This document shows, one piece after another, positions 7,098 to 14,603 of a DNA stretch of 18,063 bases. Source of the stretch: DATKYK01 sp034430255. Its GTDB lineage: Bacteria > Chloroflexota > Dehalococcoidia > E44-bin15. Location: assembly GCA_034430255.1 (NCBI GenBank), contig DAOUEU010000109.1:1-18063 (forward strand). The letters run 5' to 3'. The position numbers and the translations under genes are program-made. How positions within the stretch are numbered: the stretch's first letter is position 1; each line of letters starts with the position of its first letter. The notes beneath the pieces were generated by a model, which saw nothing but the letters and a program-made list of their open reading frames with translations, made no database searches and was not told the DNA's origin.

Positions 7098-7730
7098 TTA
7101 GCTAAGGTTTCTCAACCATTCAATCAATCTGCCTATAGAATTATTAAAATTGGTAACTCGGGCCCCTCGCGCTCTTCGGATTACAACACCATAAGAATCG
7201 CAAATTATCTTAAGTCTTGCAGTGACTTCAGCATCAGTTGATCTAGAGTGTAGCTCAAAAGTGAACAGGATATTTCTACCATCAGATGGCAGGAAATCTT
7301 TTATTCGATTTAGCTGTCGGGCCAAGCCAGTATTTGGATTTCTGACGCCTTTTCCTTTTAATCCAAATATATCCGTCTGGTCTATATAGCTCTTTATCTC
7401 AAATATTGCCTTCACCTGCTCTTTTTCCACAACCGCTACATCAGAGAACTCCAATAGCGGAGCACCCTTATATATGATAGCATCAATTTGGGGGCTTATC
7501 TTCTTATCCTCGTCAGCCTCAGCATCAAATACCAAACCACTCTTTAATCCAAATCCCTGCGGTAAAAATTCCCTGATAAAATCCCTGGCAATACCCTCTT
7601 GCACTACACCACGAACCTGAGCACTCTTCCGACCCTCACTCAGGCCTAGCAAATGCCAGAAGCTCCAGCTCTTCTTAGCCAATTCTTCACATTTTGCCTC
7701 GCCCAACGCTTTATAAAGTTCTTCCTTCAC
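7098..7730 (-). CDS. DUF6602-like protein, predicted PD-(D/E)xK nuclease fold
   Basis: A 210-residue protein. The central pattern resembles DUF6602 and restriction-endonuclease-like folds: VVQEGIARDFIREFLP (42-57), SGLVFDAEA (64-72), PQIDAIIYKGAP (80-91) and VKAIFEIKSYI (106-116). E45, D83, E111 and K113 are placed like the E...D...ExK catalytic set of PD-(D/E)xK nucleases. Whether it cuts nucleic acid is unknown. The GTG start at 7730 has GGGAGG seven bases upstream, the best ribosome binding site in the cluster; an ATG just before it is out of frame. The gene is visibly AT-richer than nadA and nadB on each side, which suggests it was inserted into the nad operon. An alternative is a non-catalytic member of the fold. 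Confidence 0.65.
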   Translation of the reverse strand: MKEELYKALGEAKCEELAKKSWSFWHLLGLSEGRKSAQVRGVVQEGIARDFIREFLPQGFGLKSGLVFDAEADEDKKISPQIDAIIYKGAPLLEFSDVAVVEKEQVKAIFEIKSYIDQTDIFGLKGKGVRNPNTGLARQLNRIKDFLPSDGRNILFTFELHSRSTDAEVTARLKIICDSYGVVIRRARGARVTNFNNSIGRLIEWLRNLS

Positions 7731-7768
7731 TCGTCATCCTCCCTGAAAGATTGTAGGCAAAGCTAATA

Positions 7769-8686
7769 TTATGTTACCTCCAGCATGCGGTCGAGGGCAA
7801 GCTTGGCTTTTACTCTCACCTCCTCAGCAACACTCACCACGTTTCGGCGCCCTTCCATGGTCCTCACCACACTCTTAAGGGTGGTCTTCTTCATGTCCGG
7901 ACACAGTAAGCCCGTGGTGAGCAGATGGAAGGCCTTCTCCGGGTTCTCTCTTCGCAGTCCGTGAAGCAGTCCCTCCTCAGTGCCAATGAGGAATCTCCGG
8001 GCATCACTCTCTTTGACATAGCGGATCATCTGCGATGTACTGAGCGCCGCATCTGCCTGTTCGATCACCGCAGCGGAGCACTCAGGGTGCACCAGCACCA
8101 CAGCGTCAGGGTGAAGCTCTTTGGCACGCTCGATATGGCGGGGAATCAGCCGTTGATGGGGGGGACAGAAGCCGGGGTACAGGATCATGCGCTTGTCGGT
8201 CTTTGTGGAAACATAATGACCCAGGTGCCGATCGGGTATAAAAAGGACTTCATCGTTGGGGAGCGACTGCACTACCTCCAGCCCGTTGGCCGAGGTGCAG
8301 CAGACATCGCTCAGGGCCTTAACCGCCGCCGAAGAGTTCACATAGCAGACTACCGCAGCCTCAGGATACCTTTCCTTCCACTCCCTGAGATCGGCTTCAC
8401 CTATCATGTCCGCCATGGGACAGCCAGCGTCTGCCTCTGAGAGGAGCACCGTGCGCTCCGGGCTTAGGATAGCGGCACTCTCAGCCATGAAGTGGACTCC
8501 ACAGAAGACGATGACCTCGGCATCAACCTGGGTGCACCGACGCGCCAGCTCCAGCGAATCGCCGGTTATGTCGGCGATGTCCTGCACCTCAGGGCGCTGA
8601 TAGTTGTGGGCCACAATCACCGCATTGAGCGACTTTTTCAGCTTCTCGATCTTCTGTTTAGTTTCCTCTAAGTCCATCTCGACCAT
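7769..8686 (-). CDS. nadA: quinolinate synthase
   Basis: Condenses iminoaspartate with dihydroxyacetone phosphate to quinolinate, using an oxygen-sensitive [4Fe-4S] cluster. About 305 residues from the ATG at 8686. The N-terminal VAHNYQRPEVQDIADITGDS is the family signature. The three cluster ligands fit the short (Thermotoga-like) NadA pattern: C89 in AGCPMADM, C174 in GFCPPHQ and C262 in LLCPDMKKTTL (numbered from this start). FCGVHFMAESA, YVNSSAAVKA, DRHLGHYV and LVHPECS are also conserved. ATG codons at 8686 and 8677 are both possible; AGGGA lies 9 nt before the first. A TTG at 8710 has no support. First of the three nad genes, downstream of miaB and the small Cys gene. Confidence 0.96.
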   Translation of the reverse strand: MVEMDLEETKQKIEKLKKSLNAVIVAHNYQRPEVQDIADITGDSLELARRCTQVDAEVIVFCGVHFMAESAAILSPERTVLLSEADAGCPMADMIGEADLREWKERYPEAAVVCYVNSSAAVKALSDVCCTSANGLEVVQSLPNDEVLFIPDRHLGHYVSTKTDKRMILYPGFCPPHQRLIPRHIERAKELHPDAVVLVHPECSAAVIEQADAALSTSQMIRYVKESDARRFLIGTEEGLLHGLRRENPEKAFHLLTTGLLCPDMKKTTLKSVVRTMEGRRNVVSVAEEVRVKAKLALDRMLEVT

Positions 8687-8733
8687 TCCTAGTCGTCCCT
8701 CACAATACAATAAGCTGCTTTCACACCCATATA

Positions 8734-8901
8734 TTATTCCAGAATATTCTTATTTCCTAGCCGCCCCAACTCTCCAACTTCCCGCTCAATATCTCCCAGA
8801 TATCTTTTCTTTATATGGTCCCTAATTTCCTCCTTGGCCCCCTTCAAGTTCCCATGTAGAGAATATTCCCTATTGCAATAAGGACATTCCCCTTTACACA
8901 T
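8734..8901 (-). CDS. small Cys-rich (zinc-finger-like) protein of 55 residues
   Basis: A short ORF on the minus strand starting inside the miaB stop (TGATG overlap at 8899-8903), with GGGGAGGG upstream, and ending with TAA at 8734-8736. The product begins MCKGECPYCNREYSLHG, with C2, C6 and C9 and candidate ligands H16 and H29, and continues as a charged helix to the end (GNKNILE). The C-x2-C...H spacing resembles a small zinc finger. Coupling to miaB, a good ribosome binding site and a non-random composition argue that it is a real gene. I do not recognise the family. It fills most of the gap between miaB and nadA. Confidence 0.6.
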   Translation of the reverse strand: MCKGECPYCNREYSLHGNLKGAKEEIRDHIKKRYLGDIEREVGELGRLGNKNILE

Positions 8902-10163
8902 CACGATACCCTCCCCTGAAGCGACCAGGGGCCTGTTTTATCTATTCTTACATTAACTAACTGCCCCATGTGGTCAGATTTATCCTCAAAGAAGACGAGC
9001 TTATCCGTCCTGGTGCGCCCCCACCACCTCCCCTTTTTCCGCCCTTCCACCAGGACTTCAACTATTTTACCCAAAAGCCTCCTATTGAGCTCGGTGGCAA
9101 TGCCCTCCTGAAGCGTTTCGATCTTCTCTCTGCGGCGTATCTTTTCCTCAACTGGAACATCATCCTGAAGCTCACGCGCCGCGATGGTACCGAGTCGCGG
9201 CGAGTAGCAGGCTACATGGACCGTATCGAACCTGAGCTCCCTCAGTATATCGTAGGTCTTTTGAAACTGCCCCTCGCCCTCACCGGGGAATCCAACGATG
9301 ACATCGGTGCTCAGGGCGATGTGGGGAATGGAACGGCGGATACGGCCTACGAGCTGGCGATATTGCACCGCGGTATAGCCCCGCCCCATCGCCCTTAAAA
9401 TATCATCGTCCCCGGCCTGAAGTGGCAGACTCAGGTGCTCGCAGACCTTCTCCAGTCGGGCCATCGATTCAATGAGCCGCTCGCTCATATCCTTGGGATG
9501 AGAGGTAAGAAAGCGTATCCGAGCCAAACCATCGATCCGGTCAAGCTCCGCCAAGAGACCTGCAAGCGCTGGCCTGTCAGGCAGATCATGACCGTAAGAG
9601 TCGACATTCTGCCCCAGCAGAATGATTTCCTTCGTACCATGCACGGCCAGCTCTCTAGCCTCACAGACGATCTCCGCCACGGGGCGGCTCCGCTCCCTCC
9701 CCCTTCGATATGGCACGATGCAGTAGGAGCAGAAGTTATCGCAGCCCCGAATGATGGTCACAAAGGCGCTAGGCTTGGGCCTGAGATTTGAAAAGCCCGA
9801 ATCCGATCCCCCCGGGGCCAGCCCCCGTTCTTCAAGGTATCGGGCGAGCTCCCTAAAAGCCTGCGGTGCGAAAAATAGGTCCACATGAGGAAAGCGATGG
9901 CTGAGGTCATCGAGACTCGAGTCCACGATGCAGCCGGTAAGGGCGAGTATCTTACCCCTCCCCAGGGATCTGAGGGCGTTAAGCTTGTTAATGACGCGGT
10001 CCTCAGCGCTCTGTCGCACCACGCAGCCATTAAGCACAATAATTTCCGCCTCATCAGCTTTCGGGCTGGGCTGGTAGCCTATTTGCTCCAAATAGCTGGA
10101 AATGCGCTCCGAGTCAGCCTTATTCATCTGACATCCGATGGTCCAGATATGATAACGTAGCAC
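8901..10163 (-). CDS. miaB: tRNA-2-methylthio-N6-dimethylallyladenosine synthase
   Basis: Radical SAM methylthiotransferase that converts i6A37 of tRNAs to ms2i6A. About 420 residues. The N-terminal UPF0004 domain has the three cysteines of the auxiliary [4Fe-4S] cluster: C11 in TIGCQMN, C47 in NGCVVR and C78 in TGCIVD. The radical SAM motif is CDNFCSYC (141-148). GQNVDSYG, RIRFLTSHPKDM, LPLQAGDDDILRAMGRGY and DVIVGFPGE follow, and a TRAM domain closes the protein (about 355-420). YRRGRERSRP after the radical SAM cysteines favours MiaB over RimO or MtaB. Start is GTG at 10163, with AGGAG 6 nt upstream. It follows tRNA-Ser(GCT) in the same direction, with a strong hairpin between them. Confidence 0.93.
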   Translation of the reverse strand: MLRYHIWTIGCQMNKADSERISSYLEQIGYQPSPKADEAEIIVLNGCVVRQSAEDRVINKLNALRSLGRGKILALTGCIVDSSLDDLSHRFPHVDLFFAPQAFRELARYLEERGLAPGGSDSGFSNLRPKPSAFVTIIRGCDNFCSYCIVPYRRGRERSRPVAEIVCEARELAVHGTKEIILLGQNVDSYGHDLPDRPALAGLLAELDRIDGLARIRFLTSHPKDMSERLIESMARLEKVCEHLSLPLQAGDDDILRAMGRGYTAVQYRQLVGRIRRSIPHIALSTDVIVGFPGEGEGQFQKTYDILRELRFDTVHVACYSPRLGTIAARELQDDVPVEEKIRRREKIETLQEGIATELNRRLLGKIVEVLVEGRKKGRWWGRTRTDKLVFFEDKSDHMGQLVNVRIDKTGPWSLQGRVS

Positions 10164-10182
10164 CAGGGGCTCCTATAATAAT

Positions 10183-10203
10183 ATACCCCTCATTCAGGGG
10201 TAT
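10183..10203 (-). promoter_or_regulatory. 8-bp stem-loop between tRNA-Ser and miaB
   Basis: On the minus strand ATACCCCT pairs perfectly with AGGGGTAT around a 5-nt loop (GAATG). It is followed by ATTATTATAGG rather than a true T-run. It could be a weak terminator or attenuator after the tRNA, or a processing or stability element just upstream of the miaB ribosome binding site. Confidence 0.5.
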
Positions 10204-10224
10204 CTCGTATTTCTCTATTCTTTA

Positions 10225-10316
10225 TGGCGGAGGGAGTGGGATTCGAACCCACGACCCCGATTTCGCAGGGTAACCGCTTAGCAGGCGGCCGCACTAGACC
10301 ACTATGCGATCCCTCC
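10225..10316 (-). tRNA. tRNA-Ser (anticodon GCT)
   Basis: A class II tRNA on the minus strand. Acceptor GGAGGGA pairs with TCCCTCC, discriminator G73, encoded CCA at 10225-10227. The anticodon arm GCCGC-CTGCTAA-GCGGT gives anticodon GCT (Ser, codons AGC/AGT). A long variable arm (about TACCCTGCGAAATCGGGGT) and the T arm GTGGGTTCGAATCCCAC fit tRNA-Ser. A good promoter lies directly upstream at 10325-10353. Confidence 0.96.
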
Positions 10317-10324
10317 CTAATTTC

Positions 10325-10353
10325 AATATAACATAGGGTGGTTCGTTTTTCAA
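10325..10353 (-). promoter_or_regulatory. sigma70-type promoter for tRNA-Ser/miaB
   Basis: On the minus strand, -35 TTGAAA (10348-10353) and -10 TATATT (10325-10330), each 5/6 to consensus, with a 17-bp spacer. The predicted start falls at or within a few nt of the tRNA-Ser 5' end. It may also drive miaB and the nad genes by read-through. Confidence 0.75.
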
Positions 10354-10358
10354 CGATA

Positions 10359-10387
10359 TTGCCTCCCCCACTACCCTATGCTATACT
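10359..10387 (+). promoter_or_regulatory. sigma70-type promoter for the rpsB operon
   Basis: -35 TTGCCT (10359-10364, 4/6) and -10 TATACT (10382-10387, 5/6) with a 17-bp spacer. Start is expected near 10394, giving a leader of about 24 nt that ends in AAAGGGGGAG before the rpsB ATG. The leader is too short for an S2-binding autoregulatory structure of the E. coli type. Confidence 0.75.
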
Positions 10388-10417
10388 GAGGCTACAGAAT
10401 CACCATAAAGGGGGAGC

Positions 10418-11260
10418 ATGGAAGAGGTAAGGATAGAATCAGAGGATGTGTCCATTAAATCGCTACTGGCAGCGGGCGCCCACTTTGGTCACCAGACCAG
10501 TCGCTGGAACCCGCGAATGAAGAAATATATCTTCACCGCCAGAAATGGCATCCATATAATCGACCTGGAACAGACCGCCGCTATGTTATATAAGGCATCG
10601 GAGTTTGTCCGTGACCTCGTTGCTAAGGGAGAGAACATCATCTTTGTCGGCACCAAGAGGCAGGCTAAGGATGCAGTTGAGGAGGAAGCCAAGCGCTGTG
10701 GCATGCCCTATGTGAATCAACGCTGGCTGGGGGGGATGCTCACCAACTTCGCCACCATCCAGGCAAGAATCGACTATCTGGTACGCCTGGAGGATCGTCA
10801 GGTAAGGGGAGAGTTCGATTACCTCACCAAGAAGGAAGCGATGAAACTGGGTAAGGAGATAGAGCGCCTCAACCGGCAAATGGGTGGTTTCAAGGAGATG
10901 ACCAAGTTTCCCGGGGCTATTTTCATTGTCGACCCGGCGAAGGAGAGGATCGCCGTCGCCGAGGCCAGGCGCACCGACGTTCCTATCGTGGCCATAGTGG
11001 ATACCAATTGCAACCCCTATGAGATAGACTATCCCATCCCGGCAAACGATGATGCTGTTAGAGCAATTAAGCTAATATGTGGGCGGATGGCGGATGCCGC
11101 GCTTGAGGGCATAGAAGACCGCAAGATGGCTGAAGAAATGGTCTACGAGGAGGCTGAAGTGCCAGAGATTTTAACCTTCACCCCTGAAGACGACTCCACC
11201 ATTAAAAGGGATTACACCACTGGGGGTGACTCCACCTCCGAGGTTGAGGAGAGATCATGA
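10418..11260 (+). CDS. rpsB: 30S ribosomal protein S2
   Basis: Component of the small ribosomal subunit, needed for S1/mRNA docking and subunit assembly. 280 residues. Signatures: [23 protein letters not shown] near the N-terminus, [51 protein letters not shown] and [30 protein letters not shown]. The last 40-50 residues are an acidic, Glu- and Thr-rich extension beyond the usual S2 core (about 240 residues in E. coli). ATG preceded by AAAGGGGGAG. The stop overlaps the tsf start by 4 nt (ATGA), the usual rpsB-tsf coupling. First gene of a nine-gene operon. Confidence 0.98.
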   Translation: MEEVRIESEDVSIKSLLAAGAHFGHQTSRWNPRMKKYIFTARNGIHIIDLEQTAAMLYKASEFVRDLVAKGENIIFVGTKRQAKDAVEEEAKRCGMPYVNQRWLGGMLTNFATIQARIDYLVRLEDRQVRGEFDYLTKKEAMKLGKEIERLNRQMGGFKEMTKFPGAIFIVDPAKERIAVAEARRTDVPIVAIVDTNCNPYEIDYPIPANDDAVRAIKLICGRMADAALEGIEDRKMAEEMVYEEAEVPEILTFTPEDDSTIKRDYTTGGDSTSEVEERS

Positions 11261-11754
11261 TAACTACCCAAACAATAAAAGAGCTCCGCGGAGTAACCGG
11301 GGCCGGGATAATGGACTGTAAAAAGGCCCTTCAGGAAACGGAGGGCAATCTTAATGATGCCATAGATATTCTCAGAAAGCAGGGTTTTACCAAGGCAGCG
11401 AAGAAGGCCCATCGGGAGGTGAGCCAGGGGCTGGTGGAGGCCTATATACACACCGGGGGGCGTATCGGGGCACTGGTGGAGGTGAACTGTGAGAGCGATT
11501 TTGTGGCGAAAACCGACGAGTTCAAGACGCTGGCCCATGACTTGACGATGCAGGTGGCAGCCACAGACCCCATGTTTTTAAGCAGTGAGGGCATACCTGA
11601 GGGGGTGGAGCCCAGCGAGGCCTGTTTGCTCTCCCAGCCTTTCATTAAGGACCCTGAAAGAACCGTTCAGGACATCATTACGGAAACGATAGCCAAGGTT
11701 GGGGAGAATATCAAGATACGGAGATTTGCCCGCTTCGAGTTGGGCAAGGAATAG
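11257..11754 (+). CDS. tsf: elongation factor Ts (short form)
   Basis: Guanine nucleotide exchange factor for EF-Tu. The N-terminal UBA-like domain is clear: [21 protein letters not shown], then the helix with [15 protein letters not shown]. The core has [27 protein letters not shown]. At 165 residues it is much shorter than the E. coli protein (about 283) and resembles the short forms of Thermus and Dehalococcoides, which keep one core subdomain and lack the coiled-coil insert. It ends with [20 protein letters not shown] sequence ([16 protein letters not shown]), the typical C-terminus, so it is complete and not truncated. Overlaps rpsB by 4 nt; pyrH follows after 3 nt. Confidence 0.97.
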   Translation: MITTQTIKELRGVTGAGIMDCKKALQETEGNLNDAIDILRKQGFTKAAKKAHREVSQGLVEAYIHTGGRIGALVEVNCESDFVAKTDEFKTLAHDLTMQVAATDPMFLSSEGIPEGVEPSEACLLSQPFIKDPERTVQDIITETIAKVGENIKIRRFARFELGKE

Positions 11755-11757
11755 GCG

Positions 11758-12477
11758 ATGAAGGCTGCTAAGTATAAGCGCATCATCTTGAAACTGAGCG
11801 GCGAGGCACTTACGTCTGACGGCGCATTTGGCATCGATCTAGATATCCTCTCCAATATCGCCGAACAAATAAAGCAGGTAGTTGGCATGGGGGTTGAGCT
11901 TGCCATCGTGGTTGGCGGGGGAAACATATGGCGGGGAGCAAAGGCTGAAGCGAATGGAATGGAGCGCACCAGCGCCGATTACGCCGGGATGCTGGGCACA
12001 CTGCTAAATGCCCTGGCACTACAGGACGCCCTGGAGAAATATGGGGTGACCACCAGGATCCAGAGTGCCCTAAACGTTCAGGCGGTTGCCGAACCCTATA
12101 TCAGGCGCCGCGCCCTGCGCCACCTGGAGAAGGGGCGAGTAGTCATCTTCGCTTGCGGCACCGGAAACCCCTATATGACCACCGATACCGCAGCAGCGCT
12201 CAGGGCTATAGAGATCGGGGCCCAGGTATTGCTTATGGCAAAGCACCGGGTCGATGGCGTTTATGACACCGATCCACTCAAAAAACCCGATGCCAAAAGG
12301 TACGAAAATATCAGCTATTCCGATGCACTAAAGCTCCGTCTTGAGGTTATGGACGTAACTGCCCTTTCCCTCTGTATGGAGCATGAGCTACCCATTGTTG
12401 TCTTCGACCTCGGCGCTCACCAGAGCATTGTACGGGCAGTGGCGGGCGAGGTTATTGGAACCACGGTCACCAGCTAG
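11758..12477 (+). CDS. pyrH: UMP kinase
   Basis: Amino-acid-kinase-fold enzyme that phosphorylates UMP to UDP with ATP, and a regulatory point of pyrimidine synthesis. 239 residues, the family's usual length. Motifs: [11 protein letters not shown] (8-18), [11 protein letters not shown] (51-61), [18 protein letters not shown] (73-90), [20 protein letters not shown] (131-150), [16 protein letters not shown] (158-173). ATG at 11758; AAGGA overlapping the tsf end serves as ribosome binding site. Between tsf and frr, as in very many bacteria. Confidence 0.98.
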   Translation: MKAAKYKRIILKLSGEALTSDGAFGIDLDILSNIAEQIKQVVGMGVELAIVVGGGNIWRGAKAEANGMERTSADYAGMLGTLLNALALQDALEKYGVTTRIQSALNVQAVAEPYIRRRALRHLEKGRVVIFACGTGNPYMTTDTAAALRAIEIGAQVLLMAKHRVDGVYDTDPLKKPDAKRYENISYSDALKLRLEVMDVTALSLCMEHELPIVVFDLGAHQSIVRAVAGEVIGTTVTS

Positions 12478-12486
12478 AGGTGGAAA

Positions 12487-13044
12487 TTGATCGATGAGGT
12501 ACTGCTAGCGGCAAAAACCAAGATGGGAAAGACCATCGAGGCACTACGGAAAGAGTTGGCCTCCATCCGCACCGGGCGAGCGACACCAGCGCTGGTCGAT
12601 GATATCAAGGTAGATTACTACGGCACACCCACGCCGCTTAAGCAGATAGCCACCGTTTCAGCACCGGAGGCCAGGCTCCTCCTGATTCAGCCCTGGGACA
12701 GCAGCACGCTACCCAGCATAAAGAAGGCTATCCTAAAGTCAGAGCTCGGCCTCAACCCCACAAGCGATAGAGATGTGATACGCCTGGTAATCCCCCAGCT
12801 ATCCGAGGAGCGAAGAAAAGAATTGGCGAGGGCTGTTCATAAGCGGGCTGAGGATGGCAGGGTCGCCCTCAGAAATATAAGAAGGGATGCACTGGAGGAG
12901 CTCAGAAAACTAGAGAGAGAGAAGGAGATCTCGCAGGACGAACAAAAACGCGGCCAGGAGCAACTTCAGGAGCTTACCGATAGCTTCATCGCCACGGTGG
13001 GTAAGGTAGCAGAGGATAAGGAAGCCGAGCTACTAGAGATTTAG
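12487..13044 (+). CDS. frr: ribosome recycling factor
   Basis: Splits post-termination ribosomes together with EF-G. 185 residues, exactly the family length. Motifs: MGKTIEALRKELASIRTGRA (14-33), VDYYGTPTPLKQIATVSAPE, LLIQPWD, IKKAILKSELGLNPTSDRDVIRLVIPQLSEERRKEL and the C-terminal helix RNIRRDALEELRKLEREKEISQDE. Starts with TTG at 12487, preceded by AGAGGTGG at close spacing; no in-frame ATG upstream of the conserved N-terminus fits better. Followed without any gap by uppS. Confidence 0.97.
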   Translation: MIDEVLLAAKTKMGKTIEALRKELASIRTGRATPALVDDIKVDYYGTPTPLKQIATVSAPEARLLLIQPWDSSTLPSIKKAILKSELGLNPTSDRDVIRLVIPQLSEERRKELARAVHKRAEDGRVALRNIRRDALEELRKLEREKEISQDEQKRGQEQLQELTDSFIATVGKVAEDKEAELLEI

Positions 13045-13797
13045 TTGAGTAGCTCGAGAGTCAAGTTACGGATATATAAAGTGGTAGAGCCCAGAATCAA
13101 GCATATCCCCAATCATGTCGCCATTATTATGGATGGCAACGGCCGCTGGGCCAAAAGCCGAGGGCTACCCAGGCTCGCTGGTCACCGCGCTGGAACGGAG
13201 AACGCCCGCCGCGCCGTAAAGTGCCTCGCCGATCAACAGGTGAAATACATAACCATTTTTGCTTTCTCCACAGAGAACTGGAGCCGCCCGCAGATAGAGG
13301 TCCAGGGGCTTATGCGCATCATGGAGGACGTTGTCGACCAGGAAACCATAAGCCTTCACAAGGATGGGGTCAAGCTCATTCACCTGGGACACCTCGATGG
13401 GCTCTCCGAGAGGCTGCAGCAGAAGGTTCAATACGCCCTCGAACTGACCAAGCACAATACCAGAGGCACCCTTTGCCTTGCCTTTAACTACGGCGGTCGC
13501 GCCGAGATCGTGGATGCGGTGAGACGAATCATTCACGATGGCATAAAACCCGACAATGTGGACGAGGTTTTAATTTCTAGCTATCTACACACCAAAGACC
13601 TGCCCGACCCTGACCTAATCATTCGCACCGGTGGGGAGATGCGCCTGAGTAACTTCCTGATCTGGCAGGCAGCCTACAGCGAGTACTACGCCACACCAAC
13701 CCTCTGGCCCGACTTCGGCCCAAAGGAAATCGAGCAGGCCCTTATTGCCTACAGCGAGCGGGAGCGGCGCTTCGGGGGGCTTAAAAGGAAGGGCTGA
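13045..13797 (+). CDS. uppS: (di-trans,poly-cis)-undecaprenyl diphosphate synthase
   Basis: cis-Prenyltransferase that adds isopentenyl units to farnesyl diphosphate, making the C55 carrier for cell-surface polymers. 250 residues. Motifs: HVAIIMDGNGRWAKSRG (24-40) with catalytic D30, GHRAGTENARRAVK (46-59), FAFSTENWSRP (72-82), FNYGGRAEIVDAVRR (147-161) and RTGGEMRLSNFLIWQAAYSE (194-213). The first possible start is TTG directly after the frr stop; a GTG at 13081 would shorten the poorly conserved N-terminus by 12 residues. Substrate precursors come from the MEP pathway, two genes of which (dxr, ispG) are further down the same operon. Confidence 0.96.
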   Translation: MSSSRVKLRIYKVVEPRIKHIPNHVAIIMDGNGRWAKSRGLPRLAGHRAGTENARRAVKCLADQQVKYITIFAFSTENWSRPQIEVQGLMRIMEDVVDQETISLHKDGVKLIHLGHLDGLSERLQQKVQYALELTKHNTRGTLCLAFNYGGRAEIVDAVRRIIHDGIKPDNVDEVLISSYLHTKDLPDPDLIIRTGGEMRLSNFLIWQAAYSEYYATPTLWPDFGPKEIEQALIAYSERERRFGGLKRKG

Positions 13798-13811
13798 GGC
13801 TCATAGGCGGG

Positions 13812-14603
13812 ATGATCAGGCGAAGGGTGCTCAGTGCACTAGTTCTTTTACCCCTCATCTTATTAATCATCTGGTTTGACGGCCCTGCTTATTCTTTATT
13901 GGTCACCGCTGTCGCTGCTCTTGGAGCGCTGGAATTTTGTGGTATGAAGGGCCTCTCCAGGAGGCATCCGCTAACCCTTTTCGGGCTGGTCGGTGTTCTT
14001 CTCTTCATCCTGGTAGCCCACGTTGAAGAGAGCTATACTGCGCCCCTGTTAACAGCAGTTGTGGCCTTTTCTCTAATCTGGCTCCTTTTCCGCTCCCCCG
14101 TGAAGGGTGCCGCCACTAATTGGGCCTGGATCCTCGCTGGTATCATCTATATTGGCTGGTTGATGAGCCACTTTATCCCCCTTCGGGAACTGGAAGGCGG
14201 AAGGGAGTGGGTGCTCTTTGTAGTGCTTGCCACTTTTGCTACTGATACCACCGCCTTCTTTGTTGGTAAGATATGGGGCAGGCATTCTCTAGCCATGAAG
14301 GTCAGCTCAGGGAAGACCCGGGAAGGCGCGGTGGGTGGCTTTCTGGGTGCCATCGCCGCATCGCTGATCCTGACTCTCCTGCTAGGCATCGCCATCCCCT
14401 ATTGGCAAGCGGCCATCCTCGGCACCCTCATCGGCATCTTCGCCCCGCTTGGCGACCTAGCAGAATCGATGCTCAAGCGTAGCACTGGCCTCAAGGACTC
14501 AGGAACACTGATACCCGGTCATGGTGGCCTCCTCGACCGCCTCGATAGCATCCTCTTTACCGTGGTTGTAGTATACTATTATGTGACATGGGTAATAATT
14601 TGA
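13812..14603 (+). CDS. cdsA: phosphatidate cytidylyltransferase
   Basis: Membrane enzyme that makes CDP-diacylglycerol from phosphatidate and CTP, the branch point of phospholipid synthesis. 263 residues with several hydrophobic helices (roughly 8-22, 26-42, 54-70, 78-93, 105-121, 133-150, 174-195, 198-215, 247-263). The CdsA signature lies near the C-terminus: GDLAESMLKR (213-223), then KDSGTLIPGHGGLLDRLDS (228-246) with the metal-binding Asp residues D242 and D245. GKTREGAVGGFLGA (167-180) is also typical. ATG at 13812 follows AGGCGGG. Overlaps the annotated dxr start by 16 nt. Confidence 0.95.
   Translation: MIRRRVLSALVLLPLILLIIWFDGPAYSLLVTAVAALGALEFCGMKGLSRRHPLTLFGLVGVLLFILVAHVEESYTAPLLTAVVAFSLIWLLFRSPVKGAATNWAWILAGIIYIGWLMSHFIPLRELEGGREWVLFVVLATFATDTTAFFVGKIWGRHSLAMKVSSGKTREGAVGGFLGAIAASLILTLLLGIAIPYWQAAILGTLIGIFAPLGDLAESMLKRSTGLKDSGTLIPGHGGLLDRLDSILFTVVVVYYYVTWVII

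Larger units (their letters stand above)
10323..10389. repeat. imperfect inverted repeat spanning both divergent promoters
   Basis: Left arm TCAATATAACATAGGGTGGT (10323-10342) and the reverse complement of right arm ACTACCCTATGCTATACTGA (10370-10389) agree at 17 of 20 positions. They are separated by 27 nt. Each arm carries one of the two -10 elements and the CCCTATG just before it. Confidence 0.7.

Noticed and set aside
7925..8440. 171-codon open frame opposite nadA
   Set aside because: Antisense to a clear quinolinate synthase; composition looks like a GC-driven shadow.
10394..10417. S2 autoregulatory leader or riboswitch before rpsB
   Set aside because: The predicted leader is only about 24 nt and has no room for a folded regulatory element.
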